Origin: Argentina anserina
Lineage: Eukaryota; Streptophyta; Magnoliopsida; Rosales; Rosaceae
Direction of reading: 5' to 3'
DNA: 64,000 bases
Assembly (NCBI RefSeq): GCF_933775445.1
Contig: NC_065878.1
Location: forward strand, 13,589,395-13,653,394
The notes under the pieces are model-generated. The model made no database searches. It worked only from the letters and a program-made list of their open reading frames with translations, and was not told where the DNA came from. Within the stretch, counting starts at the first letter, position 1. Every line of letters begins with the position of its first letter. Made by a program: the position numbers and the translations under genes. Shown one piece after another: positions 35,651 to 50,834 of this stretch.

Positions 35651-37763
35651 AAAAATATATATTAGATTTACAAGAAGTCATTTGATATCATCTTCATTAA
35701 TTGTGCTTCAAAGCTTGGTTCATGGTTCTATCTTCTGATGGGTTAGTTCTAAACCAACTTATTTTCCTTATTCACACACTTAGAATTGTCATTGTAGCAA
35801 GGCTAAATAAGGGTATTTCCCGCATAGAACAAGAAGAATCAAATTACTCAAAAATGACCACTGCTCCTACTAAACAGCAGTCGAAAACCTAACTGAAAAC
35901 GTAATCTAAACTACTCAAAAAATTATGAAAATTTACAAGGTATACTAGACACACATACGGATTCACACACAAAAGTTTAGGATATTTGGAGTTTGTTTTC
36001 TATAGAAAACAAATTACGGGAAAACAGAGGATAGAAAGTGACAAAAAACTGATTTTGGTTTGGGTTTGAAAAACAAAGATAAAGAAGTTAGTTAGAAAAG
36101 ATGCAATCCACTTGCAACAATCACACACAAGACAATATGTTCGATCTTAATTCAATTAATCTAGATGAAAATGCTTAGATTGGCTTGGTACGCTTGAATA
36201 CAACATATTACTCTTTCTTACTTCATACGCTGGGCAGGAAGTGCTCTATACCTAGACTATTCCCAAGCAATGCAATCTAAAGGTACGCTTATTAGATTTA
36301 ACATGCAGAATTCATTAAGGGGTCTAAAAGAATTTGAGACATCACAAGACATCGCAAATTACTTAGCGTCTTGTTAAACATAGGACTCAATTTACTTTCT
36401 AACTACAAAAGCTAACAATTGCTTCCCTAGATAGTTGAGGAGTCTGATATTGACACATGCATCAAACAATCAAAGCAATAGAACTTTAACATGCATACTA
36501 AGCGTGCACTGAAAGCATATAAGCAAGCATTCATCAATGAAAAAGTAGTAAACTAAAGTCTTATCTTGAATTAAAAGAAACTAAAACCAAATCTCAAATC
36601 ATCTTGTGGATCATGTCTAGGGCTTCAAGCATCCCCTATCTAAGAAAAACCTAAATAAACATAATATAAGAAGAACAACGAGAATAATAAAAGAGAGGCG
36701 TAGCAGCCGCTGGGAGAGAGAGAAGAGAGAAGTAGAGATTCTCTTTTATATAAGTTTATTTCCATCAATCCTTTTTATTTTAGGTTTCCTTCGGACATTT
36801 TGATTGGTGCCAACTCATTTATTTCTTCATCATCTGCATCACATATGTAAAATAAGTTGGGTCATGAAGCACAAACTCGTCCATGGGCCTTCCGGTGTCA
36901 TTTGGGTCACGTAACATAAAATCCCGTCAAGATTCAGATTCACGCGCAAACAGACCTTCAGGTACTAAATCAAGCATAACTTCCTCTGCAAAAATAGGTA
37001 TCTATAAACTGTAAAAAGCTCTGGAAAGTAGACTCTTATATATATCCATGCATATAAAGATCATAATCCGGTTTATTCTGAGCTTCTCTCAGTGCTCTGT
37101 TGAAGTCAACTGATCTGCATAGGCAGATTCCCCGAATTTATCATTCAATGCCTCTTTTCCTTTCTTTCTTCCTATTTGCTTTGAAAAACCTACAAAATAA
37201 ATAATGAAAGTAAATAACTAGAATATATACTAAACTAACAAGTAAAGTATAGGGAAATATGACACAAATAATGTATAATTATGCTCTGGTCCTATCATCT
37301 TGAACTTGCATTAGCGCTATGGAGCTTCCTAGCCAAACAAATATATTGCCTGAAGAGGATAACGCAAACCGAAATACACGAACATTCACACTGACGAAAA
37401 GAGAAACAAGGAAAACGAAATTGTAGGGAGAAATTACCACTAGTGAAAAACAAGACTTGATAGACGGTAAGATTTCGTCTCTTACAAGCAAAAATCGTCG
37501 TGTTCAATTAAAGTTCGTCGCGTATGCTTTGTCGCCTAGGTACTATTTTGAAAAAAAAATCATAGCTGACACAAGAGGGACGAAACGAAAGAGAATAAAA
37601 CGAAGCTTAAGCGGCAGAATAGCCCACAGACAAGACTCAGAACTAGGATGTCTACCACTAAACAACACCATCCTACTAGAGTACAGAGTACGCCAGCCTA
37701 CGATGAAACAAACTAGCCAAGATCACGATGAAACAAACTAGCCAAGTTGATTCATTTCGCCTC
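35651..37763 (-). repeat. Probable gypsy-type LTR debris
   Basis: Reverse-complement text at 35900-36780 is typical of a long plant LTR: a CT-rich transcription-start region around 36700-36730, then AT-rich leader-like sequence. A block at 37000-37110 (GGAAAGTAGACTC..., GTTGAAGTCAACTGA) is related to text inside the Copia copies (near 8930-9060 and 53600-53720). No coding domain is recognised; boundaries are not resolved. Frames at 37279-37741 are not gene-like. Confidence 0.3.
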
Positions 37764-37766
37764 TAA

Positions 37767-37950
37767 GGCTGTGTTTTGGCTCCATGTATAAATTATGAGC
37801 TTAAACATCAATTTATTTTTTAAATTCATGAATTTCAATATAATTTTTTGACAAAATATAAAAACTGTAAAATATAATATTTAGAAGCAGCTGTTAATTA
37901 AATTTGTAAAACACAGATTTTAGAAAATAACCTCGGGGCCAAACTGGCCC
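37767..37950. mobile_element. Tourist-like (PIF/Harbinger) MITE, TSD TAA
   Basis: The left end is GGCTGTGTTTTGGCTCC. The right end, reverse-complemented, is GGGCCAGTTTGGCCCC. TAA flanks both ends (37764-37766 and 37951-37953). The 184-bp size, G-rich termini and TAA target fit a Tourist MITE. It has no coding capacity. Confidence 0.6.
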
Positions 37951-38391
37951 TAAGTCTCCAACTATCACAAAGTCGAGGAGCCCAAAAGCCAGTCTTAACC
38001 AATCAAACAGAGCCGAGTCATTGATGCAAAAACCAAACACCGAAAATCCGCAACACGAAAGAAAGATCGAGCCCAAAATTTCTTATTTTGAGTGTTTCTA
38101 GTCGTTTGCATGTATCTTTCCACCAATGTTGTCACTTTAAATGTTTCTCATATATCCGATTGACATCTCTTAACAAAAATTAAAGAAACAAATGTCAAAC
38201 CGCAATCAGCAACTTCATGTGATCATTTTGTGAACATGGCCATGCACTCGTAAGTTTTCGTTTCAGTTCTGCATCTCCTGCAGGAAGTACAAAAACCTAC
38301 TCATTTTGCTAATAATTAGCTAATATATACGGATTTGCATGTCATGTTCATCAAAGGAAAATGTAACATTGCAATACTCGCACTTTACGTA

Positions 38392-39059
38392 CAGTGACGG
38401 ATCTAATGTCCGAAACCTAAGTGAGCGGAAAAATTAATTTATCCATAATTGTTAAAACTCTTAGTAATCGAAAATAGAAATTTTCAAAGTGTATCATTTA
38501 TATAATCATTCTCACATATACTCATTCATATATATATATATATAGTTTTAACCCAAATTGCCAATATACATATAACCTACGTACCACAATTTGGCCTTAC
38601 TTAAAACCTAAAAACTTATTGCAATGCAATCAACTAGTCTAAGAATTTCTCGCAAATCTTAATTTGAAATAACTAAATTAATTATATAAGATAAATTACA
38701 ACAACAAAAGAATAAAAAAAGATCGAGGAGCTTGGATTAAAGTTTAGGATTTAGGATTAAAGTGTTTGCACCTTATGAAAGAATGATGGATTGACAAGAG
38801 CAATAGAACTAGGAGCGCGCAATACACTAGAGACTAATTAAGATATTGGGTTGAGAAGAGGAACCCCACCTAAATCATAAATTGCAAATATGAATAGACA
38901 AACATCACGTTTGACTTCTTTCATAAGTAACACCTAACAAAGCATGCATAGTTGCAATTAGTGTTTAATTTTTCTGCTTAACGGTAAGCAAAAGTTAGTC
39001 TCCCCCGATTTTTTTTGCCCAGCGGCTGCTGGGTGCGCCGTGTCTTAGGTCCGCCTCTG
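38392..39059. mobile_element. hAT-like MITE (CAGTGACGGA / CAGAGGCGGA ends)
   Basis: The left terminus CAGTGACGGATCTAATGTCC and the reverse-complemented right terminus CAGAGGCGGACCTAAGACAC match at about 15 of 20 positions. The flanking octamers TTTACGTA and TTTATATA match at 6 of 8. The interior is AT-rich with a (TA)n run at about 38528-38544 and no coding sequence. The same terminal consensus, CAGNGGCGGANC, is used by the elements at 40896 and 49831. Confidence 0.6.
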
Positions 39060-39256
39060 TTTATATACCTACAGTGGATAGGCATGTTATCATGTAATAT
39101 TAATCAAGCAATATGCAGTTATGCACAGATCTACAGCCCAATTCCAAAATTTCATAGGTGATCGAAGAAGCAGATGTATGTTAGTAGAGAGAATCATCGT
39201 GGTCTTAATTGTTGAGAGTGACATAGAGTCTTTCTATCTGTCAGCCTTCAATCTAT

Positions 39257-39258
<2 letters not shown>

Positions 39259-39297
<39 letters not shown>
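39259..39297. repeat. (AT)n microsatellite
   Basis: About 39 bp of uninterrupted AT dinucleotide lies in intergenic sequence. Confidence 0.9.
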
Positions 39298-39299
<2 letters not shown>

Positions 39300-39402
39300 C
39301 ACGCAAGTTTCCAGAAATTAATGTTGAGAGTGAAATATTGATTGGTCCGTTGCGTTCACATCTTGCACGTTTTTAACTTCTGCCTCAACTGATGTTACAA
39401 AT

Positions 39403-40221
39403 TAGGGTCAGGTATAGTGTTGGATTGGTTGGTATATCAGTCTTAATTTTCTAATATCATATACCAACCAATATATATTTTATATGAAAAATCCATAATT
39501 TATACCAACCAATAACGTTGGTATACCAATTAAGTGGTACGGTTGGTAATGGGCTTGTACCAACATATTTAAGGCCCAAACAATTAAAGGCCCAATCCAA
39601 ATAAGTAATAACAAATAAGTGAAATAGCAATACAATTCCAAAGTCGTATATAACTTCAACCAAATTACCAAATACAAAGTCATAAATAGAAAGGCAAAGT
39701 CTAAATAGTCAAGCTGTTAAAGTACTTATGAATTCTCAAAACAATTGAAAAAATAAATAATAGGTTTAAATGCGATATATGTTGACATGTTGTAAGCAGT
39801 GATGGTGCTACTGATAGGTCTAAGCATTTGTACTTGGGAATTCGATTGAATCGATTCATTCATAATTAAATAAAGAAATTGAAGACGAGAAAAAGAGTGT
39901 ACTTGAGAAAGAAACTCAGAGAGATTAGATTAAGGTTAATAAATTTATACGGTTTGAATTTATTTTTTAAGAAATCTATGGGAATTTAAAGATATATATA
40001 TTTTTAATTAAATAATTTAATATAATATAAATTGATATGTACGATATACCATCGTATACGGAAAATCTATACCACCTACCTACCGTATTTTTAATATTGG
40101 TATGGTTTACTGAACCATATACCGTGTACCAAATATTTAATATATCAACATATTTAATACAATTAATATACGAATTAATTGATATGATTTTATATACCAT
40201 TGTCACCACTAGTCAGCCCTA
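39403..40221. mobile_element. Possible hAT-like element (TAGGG ends)
   Basis: The left end reads TAGGGTCAGGTATAGTG. The right end, reverse-complemented, reads TAGGGCTGACTAGTGGTGAC. The interior is rich in inverted copies of GGTATACCAA/TTGGTATAC, for example at 39430-39540 and 40040-40140. Both are common in plant hAT non-autonomous elements. I could not find a matching 8-bp TSD, so the boundaries are tentative. Confidence 0.4.
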
Positions 40222-40331
40222 CGTCTCCCCCACATTTGTTTCGCTTCTTTCCATTGTTGATAGATTTGTAGTTTTGTAAATGAAAGTGTATAGAGATGCC
40301 TAATGAAAGCAGAGGTCCACGAAAAAGCTGT

Positions 40332-40332
<1 letters not shown>

Positions 40333-40400
<68 letters not shown>
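40333..40400. repeat. (TA)n microsatellite
   Basis: About 68 bp of uninterrupted TA dinucleotide. The open frame across it is a translation of the repeat, not a gene. Confidence 0.95.
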
Positions 40401-40401
<1 letters not shown>

Positions 40402-40947
40402 CTAGAAGTAGTGTGTGGTGGTAACTTCCTGGCCATACCTTAGGTGCTGACTTTTCAGACTGTCCTAGCTAATACAGTCTGATGGTAACAAAAAGTTTGT
40501 AGTCAATCATGCTTTAATTTGATGTCATATATAGTTGAGATAAAAAGAAAAATAAATGTTTTAATTTAAAGCCCTCAAATTAGATTAGTCAGATTGTCAG
40601 ATAGATTAACAAGTTCTTTAGGTGATGGTCATCACTATCGAGCGTATACTATCCAGGTTTTCTCTGAGATCCGAACTAGATAAGTGAAACGATCAGTGAC
40701 TGTTTGAAATGTTGTCATGATTTATGAACTCCAAAAATGAGCAATAGAACCTATAGTAAGATGCCAGCTAATCATATGATTACTTTAATTAATGAAATTT
40801 GGCATATCATTGTGTAAATTAACATATATGTATAAGGTTAACTATTCTAGGTACGTACTTCTTTAAGACAGATAAAATTGTCAAATAGCAACAAGCAGTG
40901 GCGGAGCTAGATATTATACCAGAGGGGTACGGTTCCAATGTTTGAAG

Positions 40948-43902
40948 TAGGCCTCATTATTTAGCCCGCGGAGGCCCGCAAGCCCAACGGGCTTTTACCA
41001 TGCTCGGCCCGCGAGAAAGCCCACCAAAGCCCGTTTCCGTGAGTAGAGGACCGGGCTTAAATTAGATGTGTGAAACCCGGCCTGGCCCGGAAAAAGCCCG
41101 TGAGGCCCGACCCGCCAAAAGCCCGCAAGGCCCGGCCCGTAAAAGCCCGTCAAATAATAAAATATTATACATACATATTTTATTAGGTTTAGAATAAAAC
41201 TATTGCATTATGAAGCAACTATATTAAGGAAACTTCTTGGGATCGATCGGCACCAATAGATATGATCGGTATATATATTTAGTGACCCTGTAAAAATTTC
41301 ATCCAATTCGGAACTCGTTTGACCGTCGGAATTTTCGGTAAACCGAAAACAACACTAATATGTTATAAGGGAATACCCATTACCAAAATGCGAACACCAA
41401 AAATCGTTTGCATATCTCAAATCATCTAATTTTTGTCATCGATTCTGTGTGGTCACACCAGTGAAACCAATTTGGCAAAGCCCCGGTCAATGAGGATTTT
41501 AATATGTCAAAACACCTTTTTTTTTGTTGACCGTAGGTACGAACGGTAAAAAAATATCCAAAACGGACGAAATTTTTACGGGTTCCATAAATATATATAC
41601 CGATCACATCTACTGGTGTCGATCAACCATATTTCGAACTAGAGTTATTGATCGCCGAAGTGTCCACTAATGTATTATAACCTTTATATTAGGTTTATAT
41701 TAAAACTAACGCATTATGAAGCGACTATATGAAAGAAACTTTTCGGGATCAATCGACACCATCCGATGTGATCAATATTTAATGATTATTTTAAAATTTC
41801 ATCCAATTCGGACCTCATTTAACCGTCGAAATTTCCAGTAAACAAAAAACACTAATATGCCCTAAGGGGGGACCAATTACCAAGATGCAAATGTGGAAAT
41901 TTGTTTACATATTTGAAATCACCTAATTTTTGTTACCTATCGTGCGCGGTCGAATTGAAGAAATTTATTTGACAAAACTTTGGTTAATGAGGTTTAAATA
42001 TGTCAAAACACATCTTTTTTAGTTGACCGTTAGTACGAACGGTCAAACCACGTCTAAAACGGACGAAATTTTTACGGGTTCCCTAAATATATATACCAAT
42101 CACATCTACTGGTGTCGATCGACCATATTTTGAATTTGAGTTATCGATCGCCGAAGTGTCCACTAAAGTATTATAACCTTATATTAGGTTTATAATAAAA
42201 CTATCACATTATGAAGCCACTATATGAAGAAAACTTCTCGGAATCGATCGACACCATCCGATGTGATCAATATATATATTTAATGATCATTTTAAAATTT
42301 CATCCAATTCGGACCTCGTTTAACCGTCGAAATTTCCGGTAAACCAAAAACAACACTAATATGCCCTAAGGGGGGACCAATTACCAAGATGCGAATGTGG
42401 AAATTTGTTTACATATTTGAAATCACCTAATTTTTGTTACCTATCGTGCGCGGTCGAACTGAAGAAATCTATTTGGCAAAGCTCCGGTCAATGAGGTTTA
42501 AATATGTCAAAACACTTCTTTTTTAGTTGACCGTTGGTACGAACGGTCAAACCATGTCCAAAACGGATGAAATTTTTATGGGTTCCCTAAATATATATAA
42601 CGACCACATCTACTGGTGTCGATCGACCATATTTTGAATTTGAGTTGTCGATCCTCGAAGTGTCCACTAATGTATTATAATCTTATATTAGGTTTATAAT
42701 AAAACTATCACATTATGAAGCAACTATATGAAGAAAACTTCTCGGAATCGATCGACACCATATGATGTGATCAATATATATATTTAATGATTATTTTAAA
42801 ATTTCATCCAATTCAGAACTCGTTTAACCGTCGAAATTTCCGGTAAACTAAAAACAACACTAATATGCCCTAAGGGGGGACCAATTACCAAGATGCGAAT
42901 GTGGAAATTTGTTTACATATTTGAAATCACTTAATTTTTGTTACCTATCGTGTGCGGACGAACAGAAGAAATCTATTTGGCAAAGCCCCGGTCAATGAGG
43001 TTTAAATATGTCAAAACGCCTCTTTTTTAGTTGACCGTTGGTACGAACGGTCAAACCATGTCCAAAACGGAAGAAATTTTTACGGGTTCCTTAAATATAT
43101 ATACCAATCACATCTACTGGTGTCAATCGACCATATTTTGATTTTGAGTTGTCGATCGCCGAAGTGTCCACTAATGTATTATAACCTTATATTAGGTTTA
43201 TAATAAAACTATCACATTATGAAGTGACTATATGAAGGAAAATTCTCAGAATCGATCGACACCATCCGATGTGATCAATATATATATATTTAATGATCAT
43301 TTTAAAATTTCATCCAATTCGGACCTCGTTTAACCGTCGAAATTTCCGGTAAACAAAAAACAACACTAATATGCCCTAAGGGGAGACCAATTAACAAGAT
43401 GCGAATGTGGAAATTTGTTTACATATTTGAAATCACCTAATTTTTGTTACCTATCGTGCGCGGTCGAATTGAAGAAATCTATTTGGCAAAGCCCCGGTCA
43501 CTGAGATTTTATTATGTGAAAACGCCTCTTTTTTTTGTTGACCGAAATTTCCGACTGTTAAACGAGGTCTGAATTGGATAAAATTTTTACACGGTCCCTA
43601 AATATATATATCGATCACATCTATTGGTGTTGATCGACAATATTTCGAAACTAGAATTTATTTGTGACTTTTGTTTTAGAATGTTTTCTAATAATTCTTT
43701 TATTGTTTCAACCCTTAAATTAGAGTATTATATTGTTTTTCTAATACAAGCCCGTAAGGCCCGGCCCGGCCCGCAAAATCCCGCAAGGCCCGCCTTAGGT
43801 GGGCGGGCTTGGATCTTCGTATTTTTGACAATACCCGGCCCGGCTCGGCCCGCCTCTTATTTAAATTTATTAAGGCCCGACCCGGCCTGTTGACGAGCCC
43901 TA
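40948..43902. mobile_element. Nested hAT element with GGGCC-type ends and internal repeat array
   Basis: The left end is TAGGCCTCATTATTTAGCCC. The right end, reverse-complemented, is TAGGGCTCGTCAACAGGCC. Octamers GTTTGAAG (40940-40947) and ATTTGAAG (43903-43910) match at 7 of 8, as for an 8-bp hAT TSD. Subterminal GC-rich clusters of GGCCCGGCCCGC/AAGCCCG occupy about 40960-41150 and 43750-43890. Almost all of the interior is a five-copy tandem array. There is no transposase, so it is non-autonomous; it is 2955 bp long. Confidence 0.8.
41183..43640. repeat. Five tandem ~500-bp repeats, each with inverted ends
   Basis: Units begin with the phrase TTAGGTTTA(G/T)A.TAAAACT at 41183, 41689, 42184, 42688 and 43192, giving spacings of 506, 495, 504 and 504 bp; the last is shorter. 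Within each unit the left part (GATCGACACCATCCGATGTG, then CATCCAATTCGGACCTCGTT) recurs in inverted form at its right part (CACATCTACTGGTGTCGATC). Each unit is therefore itself a foldback. Units 2-5 resemble each other more than unit 1. No coding frame is conserved across units. Confidence 0.85.
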
Positions 43903-44884
43903 ATTTGAAGGATAACCATGAGAGGTGCCAAGTATATATAGTATATGATGATAAAACTTGATTTCACATACTAAAATGCATGAAGTACATAAGAAATTAG
44001 AAAGTTGGGGGTGTCATGGCCACTATAGGCTTGTACGTATGTAGCACCGCCCCTGGCAACAGGGCGTGGCCTATCAACTAATTGTACCAATATTGACATA
44101 ACTTAGCCACCTCATATGTATTAGATTTTAATCACAAAATGTCGAGGTATATATCATCTACCCATTTATAAGTTATATTTTATATTCGAGCGACGCATTT
44201 GGAGAGAGACTCGCTCTGATACCATGTCAAATAACGACAAAGCATCACTAGGCCAAAAATCAAAGTTGACAATGGTTTTTGTCTATTGTCTGATATATGG
44301 GTGTACCATTGTCTATTGAACAATTGTCTGTTACATGGTTCAGACAATGCACATAAAGCATTGTCTAGAGTAAACTCAGACAATGGACATAGTTAAAAGA
44401 GTCATTGTCTAAACTCCAAAAGAGACAATGTTTTTTGATAAAAGAGCATTGTAATTAATATCAGGGAATGCTTTGATATTAATGTCGACATTGACTTTTC
44501 TCATTTTGACTATTATTTGTAGTTCATCAGACAATAGTTTTATTTTCATTTGGATTGTCATTTGATCCATGGAAAAATGCTTTTTAATTTTCTCATTTGT
44601 GAATACTATTGTTTATCTTTCATATATAGACAATGGTTCTGGTTCATATATATTCACAATAAAGCTGTCTAATTAAAAGTGGAAAGACAAAAGTCAATTG
44701 GTTTATAATAATCAAACTTCAATTCAATTGCATTATCATAATCAACTAATTCAATTACATCATCTCTTTTGTATCAATTTCACAATAAGCAAATTGGCAG
44801 GAAAATCACAACCTTTAATATTGTCTAATTGAGGAGAAAAAAATCTATGAGTAATAAGTAGGCCGGCCAACTAACACTAGTAAA

Positions 44885-47613
<2,729 letters not shown>

Positions 47614-49040
47614 ATCTTGGGTGGCGGAGCTACGGCGGCATTGCTCTGAAACTGAGGTCGGAGATAGGGGTTCTAGTACTCGAGAGACGCTAACTCTGAT
47701 TCTGGTGGTTGCGAGGCCGGAATATTACCAGAAGATGGAGGTCTAAGAACACAAAGCTTGAAGCTCCGTCCCCGGTGCTCTCGACGCAAGATTCTAGAAA
47801 GAACCTGATCCCTAACTTGTTCTAAACCAAACGGAAGAGATGATGAGCCGAGAAGTTGATTGGAGATCGAAATTTCGATCAAGGGGATACGGTGGCTACT
47901 GTGGTGGTTGATAAAAGAGGAAACAATGGCGTTTGTCTTCAACTTAAGGTATTTTGATAGGGAATAGAGGCTAAGTCGATAGGTAGTGGTGTCAAGCTCG
48001 ATCAGTGGTCGGTAACGGCGCTGTTGACGCTGGCAGAGAGAGGAGAAAAAGAGCTCTGGGAAGAAAGATAGGTGTCGCCGAGAGGGAGAGGAAGAAAAAA
48101 TGAAAGCTGAAGGGTTTCATCTCTTCGCTATTTATATGACCAAAAGTGAAAAGACGAAATTACCCTTGTAACTAATTTCATAATAGCCTTCTAATTTTTG
48201 TTAATTATGGGCAAATGGGCCAAAATTATTGTTTTGACTATTTTCTCCCATTCGACAACTTCAAGACGACGAACTCACTTCGATTTGCTTTGATGAATCC
48301 TTCATGGTCGGGCAAATGACCTAGTGTTAGGGTTGGAAAAAATGAGGGGGCGGGGGAATTAAAGGGAGTCATGAATTCCCCTCTAATAGCTAGGGTTTTT
48401 TTTTACATTGGATTTGGTTTCAAAAACCATTATTAGTTATCATTTGAGACAATGGGTAAATATATCCCAAACAATCATTGAAAAAAATGAGAGGGAAAAA
48501 AACCAAAATGAGTCATGAATTCCCCCCAGTAGGTAGGGTTTCCTCCGCAATGTATTTGTTTTTTAAAACCATTGTTAGTTAGCCCTATGAGACAAGGTGT
48601 AAATATATCCCAAAAATTCATTGTAAAACAAGTATTATTTGAAAATGTTTAGACAATGTTTTCCAAAATAAATAAAACCAATGTCCAGAATGCAGGTACA
48701 AACAATAGGCAGTTTAAAACCATTGTCTAAAGTGCAATTCTGGATAATGTGATTTATGGTAAAATATAAATCATTGTCTTATAAACATCAGACAATGCCA
48801 ACAAAAAACGCATTGTTCGGACCAAAACTTAAGACAATACTTTTTTTGAAACCATTATCTAAAATCTTAGACAATGGTTTTCTTTGCCCCTGCATTGTCT
48901 ATGCACTATTTTGGCATACTGTGTGGCTTATAGACTAATTATATTGATATTGTTCCACCTTAACCACCTCATAGGTGTTGGATTTAAATCATAAAATATC
49001 TTAGTACAATTGAGTATCTACCCACTTATAAGTTATATTT

Positions 49041-49830
49041 TATTTGCCGCTAGTCTGATGTGTGATCTCTCATCTCTAACAAGTGACACCTAGATATTAC
49101 TTATATACGAAAAGCTTCCATTCAGATCTTATACATATGAATTTGAAAACCAGGGGTTAATTCATCCTCTCCAACGATTTAAAACTGATCGACGTCATAT
49201 GTTTTCCCATGACTACATCTAAGATTCTAAATGTCGATTTGATTTCACTACGTAAATGTATCACCTTCTTGCCATTGGCTATGTACGCGGATGTTCTTTC
49301 AAGTTTACTTCTTAACCATCGTTGATGGAATGCAATTGTAGTCAACAAATTTTACTACCATTTTGCCACTAAGTAAAATACAATGAGTTGTGGACTTTTG
49401 TACTATGATTGACCTATACTTAACGATGGAAGTCCGTATTGACAGATTAATGAAACCATAACGGCCCGACATTAAACAAAATAATGTCTAAAGAATATTT
49501 AACACCTCTTTTGATAAATGACTATAGGAAAAATGAGAAAACTTAACTTCGTTAATAATATAAAATTCGACAGTTAAATCATCTAAAAAATCATGTATGA
49601 CACTAAATATGAAAGGGCACGCATCACCTCCAACTTCTAAGGTGAAACCAAAAGGTGTGTATAGCAGTGTTGAATTGACCCTGGAGACATGTTTCCAACT
49701 TGTGAAATTACCGCAGTAGCACCTCTTACGTCCCATAGTTGTACATGAAGACCGCGCTCAGTCCACAAACATTGTTGTTTCCATCACAAGCACATCAAAG
49801 TTCATCTTCAATTTTCATGGATACGGTGGA
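49041..49830. other. AT-rich region, nothing assigned
   Basis: Short frames on the minus strand (49157-49348, 49488-49736) show no recognisable domains and no splice context. I see no terminal repeats. Confidence 0.3.
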
Positions 49831-50026
49831 CAAGGGTGGAGCCAGAATTTCATAATGGACGAGATAGAAAAAAATTTACAATTATTTATGAATTATATAT
49901 AGAAATTTGAGATTGACTAATATTTAAAATTTAAATTTTAACATTAAAATTTAGCTAGAAAGACAAGTTTTTTAATAATTGAGGTAGACTATAACCCACC
50001 GTAGCTCGTGTGTACCTACGTCCTTG
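49831..50026. mobile_element. hAT-like MITE, ~196 bp (CAAGGGTGGAGCCAG end)
   Basis: The left end CAAGGGTGGAGCCAG and the reverse-complemented right end CAAGGACGTAGGTAC are imperfect inverted repeats of the same family as the MITE at 40896. The size matches that MITE after removal of its nested insertion. The candidate 8-bp TSD (ACGGTGGA against TTTGTGGA) matches at only 5 of 8. Confidence 0.5.
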
Positions 50027-50830
50027 TTTGTGGAGTCCATATCACATGTTCAGCTCGATACGAATTCACGATCAATATAATGTATGTTTTCGTAGTGTCA
50101 CATATTCACTGGTCATCATGCTAAGAACTTGATTTGTTCTACATATAACTGATAGCCTGATACTCTCTAATCTAGATCTGTAAAAACAAAATTTCTTAAT
50201 GCAATTATAATTTAGCGTCACTATATATATTGGCGTCCTTTACTCGAATTACCGGAATATTCGTGTCCTCACAGTCCGATATATTTGTTCGAAGGACGCT
50301 TTTGTATGGAAGAACGCAGCCACGCAGAACCACTTTCGCGTTAGGATCGCGTGTTTGTCCGTGCAAGTACTTTGCCCCCAATATTCCCAATGGGGCCTTC
50401 CTCACGCTCCTCACGCGCTTCTACTTGTAGAGTACAAGTGCTTCCCGCCACCACTGCCACCTCACGGCTTCCAAAAATGGGGCTTATTTACCCCATCACC
50501 CCTTACCAAGCACCAACCAAACACCCCACGGTGAATTTGGTTTTCTTAACGAATCCTATAAACTAGGTATTTAAAAGAAAGAAAGTAAATAAGAACATTC
50601 TATTTCTGTCCATTTAGGTAGTGTCCTAGTCTAATTTATCAATGATAATAATGTAGATAGAATAGTTAATAATGTGGATGGAGTTGATTGTATTTTCTTG
50701 TACATTAGAATCTTTGGGTACCAAACAGGCAAACAATAATGCATGGCGCCAAAGGAGGTTCCCCTTATCCATAGAGGAAAGGAACAAACAAGGATAAAGA
50801 CTTTATCCCATTTAAGAAGCTAATTAAACA
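50027..50830. other. Unassigned region
   Basis: A GC-richer patch at 50230-50540 gives overlapping frames on both strands, but none resembles a known domain. The phrase GTACCAAACAGGC at about 50715 resembles MITE or LTR ends, but no partner was found. Confidence 0.25.
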
Positions 50831-50834
50831 AAAT

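Larger units (their letters stand above)
40896..44055. mobile_element. hAT-type MITE (CAGTGGCGGAG ends) split by a second hAT
   Basis: The left end is CAGTGGCGGAGCTA. The right end, reverse-complemented, is CAGGGGCGGTGCTA (12 of 14 match). The flanking octamers GCAACAAG (40888-40895) and GCAACAGG (44056-44063) match at 7 of 8. Without the inner insertion (40948-43910, counting one TSD copy) the element is only about 200 bp, a typical MITE. It lies in the left LTR of the TRIM. Confidence 0.75.

Noticed and set aside
40209..40436. A minus-strand frame with long Tyr-Ile repeats
   Set aside because: It is a translation of the (TA)n microsatellite.
41183..43640. A CRISPR-like reading of the regular repeat spacing
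   Set aside because: The units are about 500 bp, nearly identical throughout, lie inside a plant transposon, and have no short repeat/spacer pattern.
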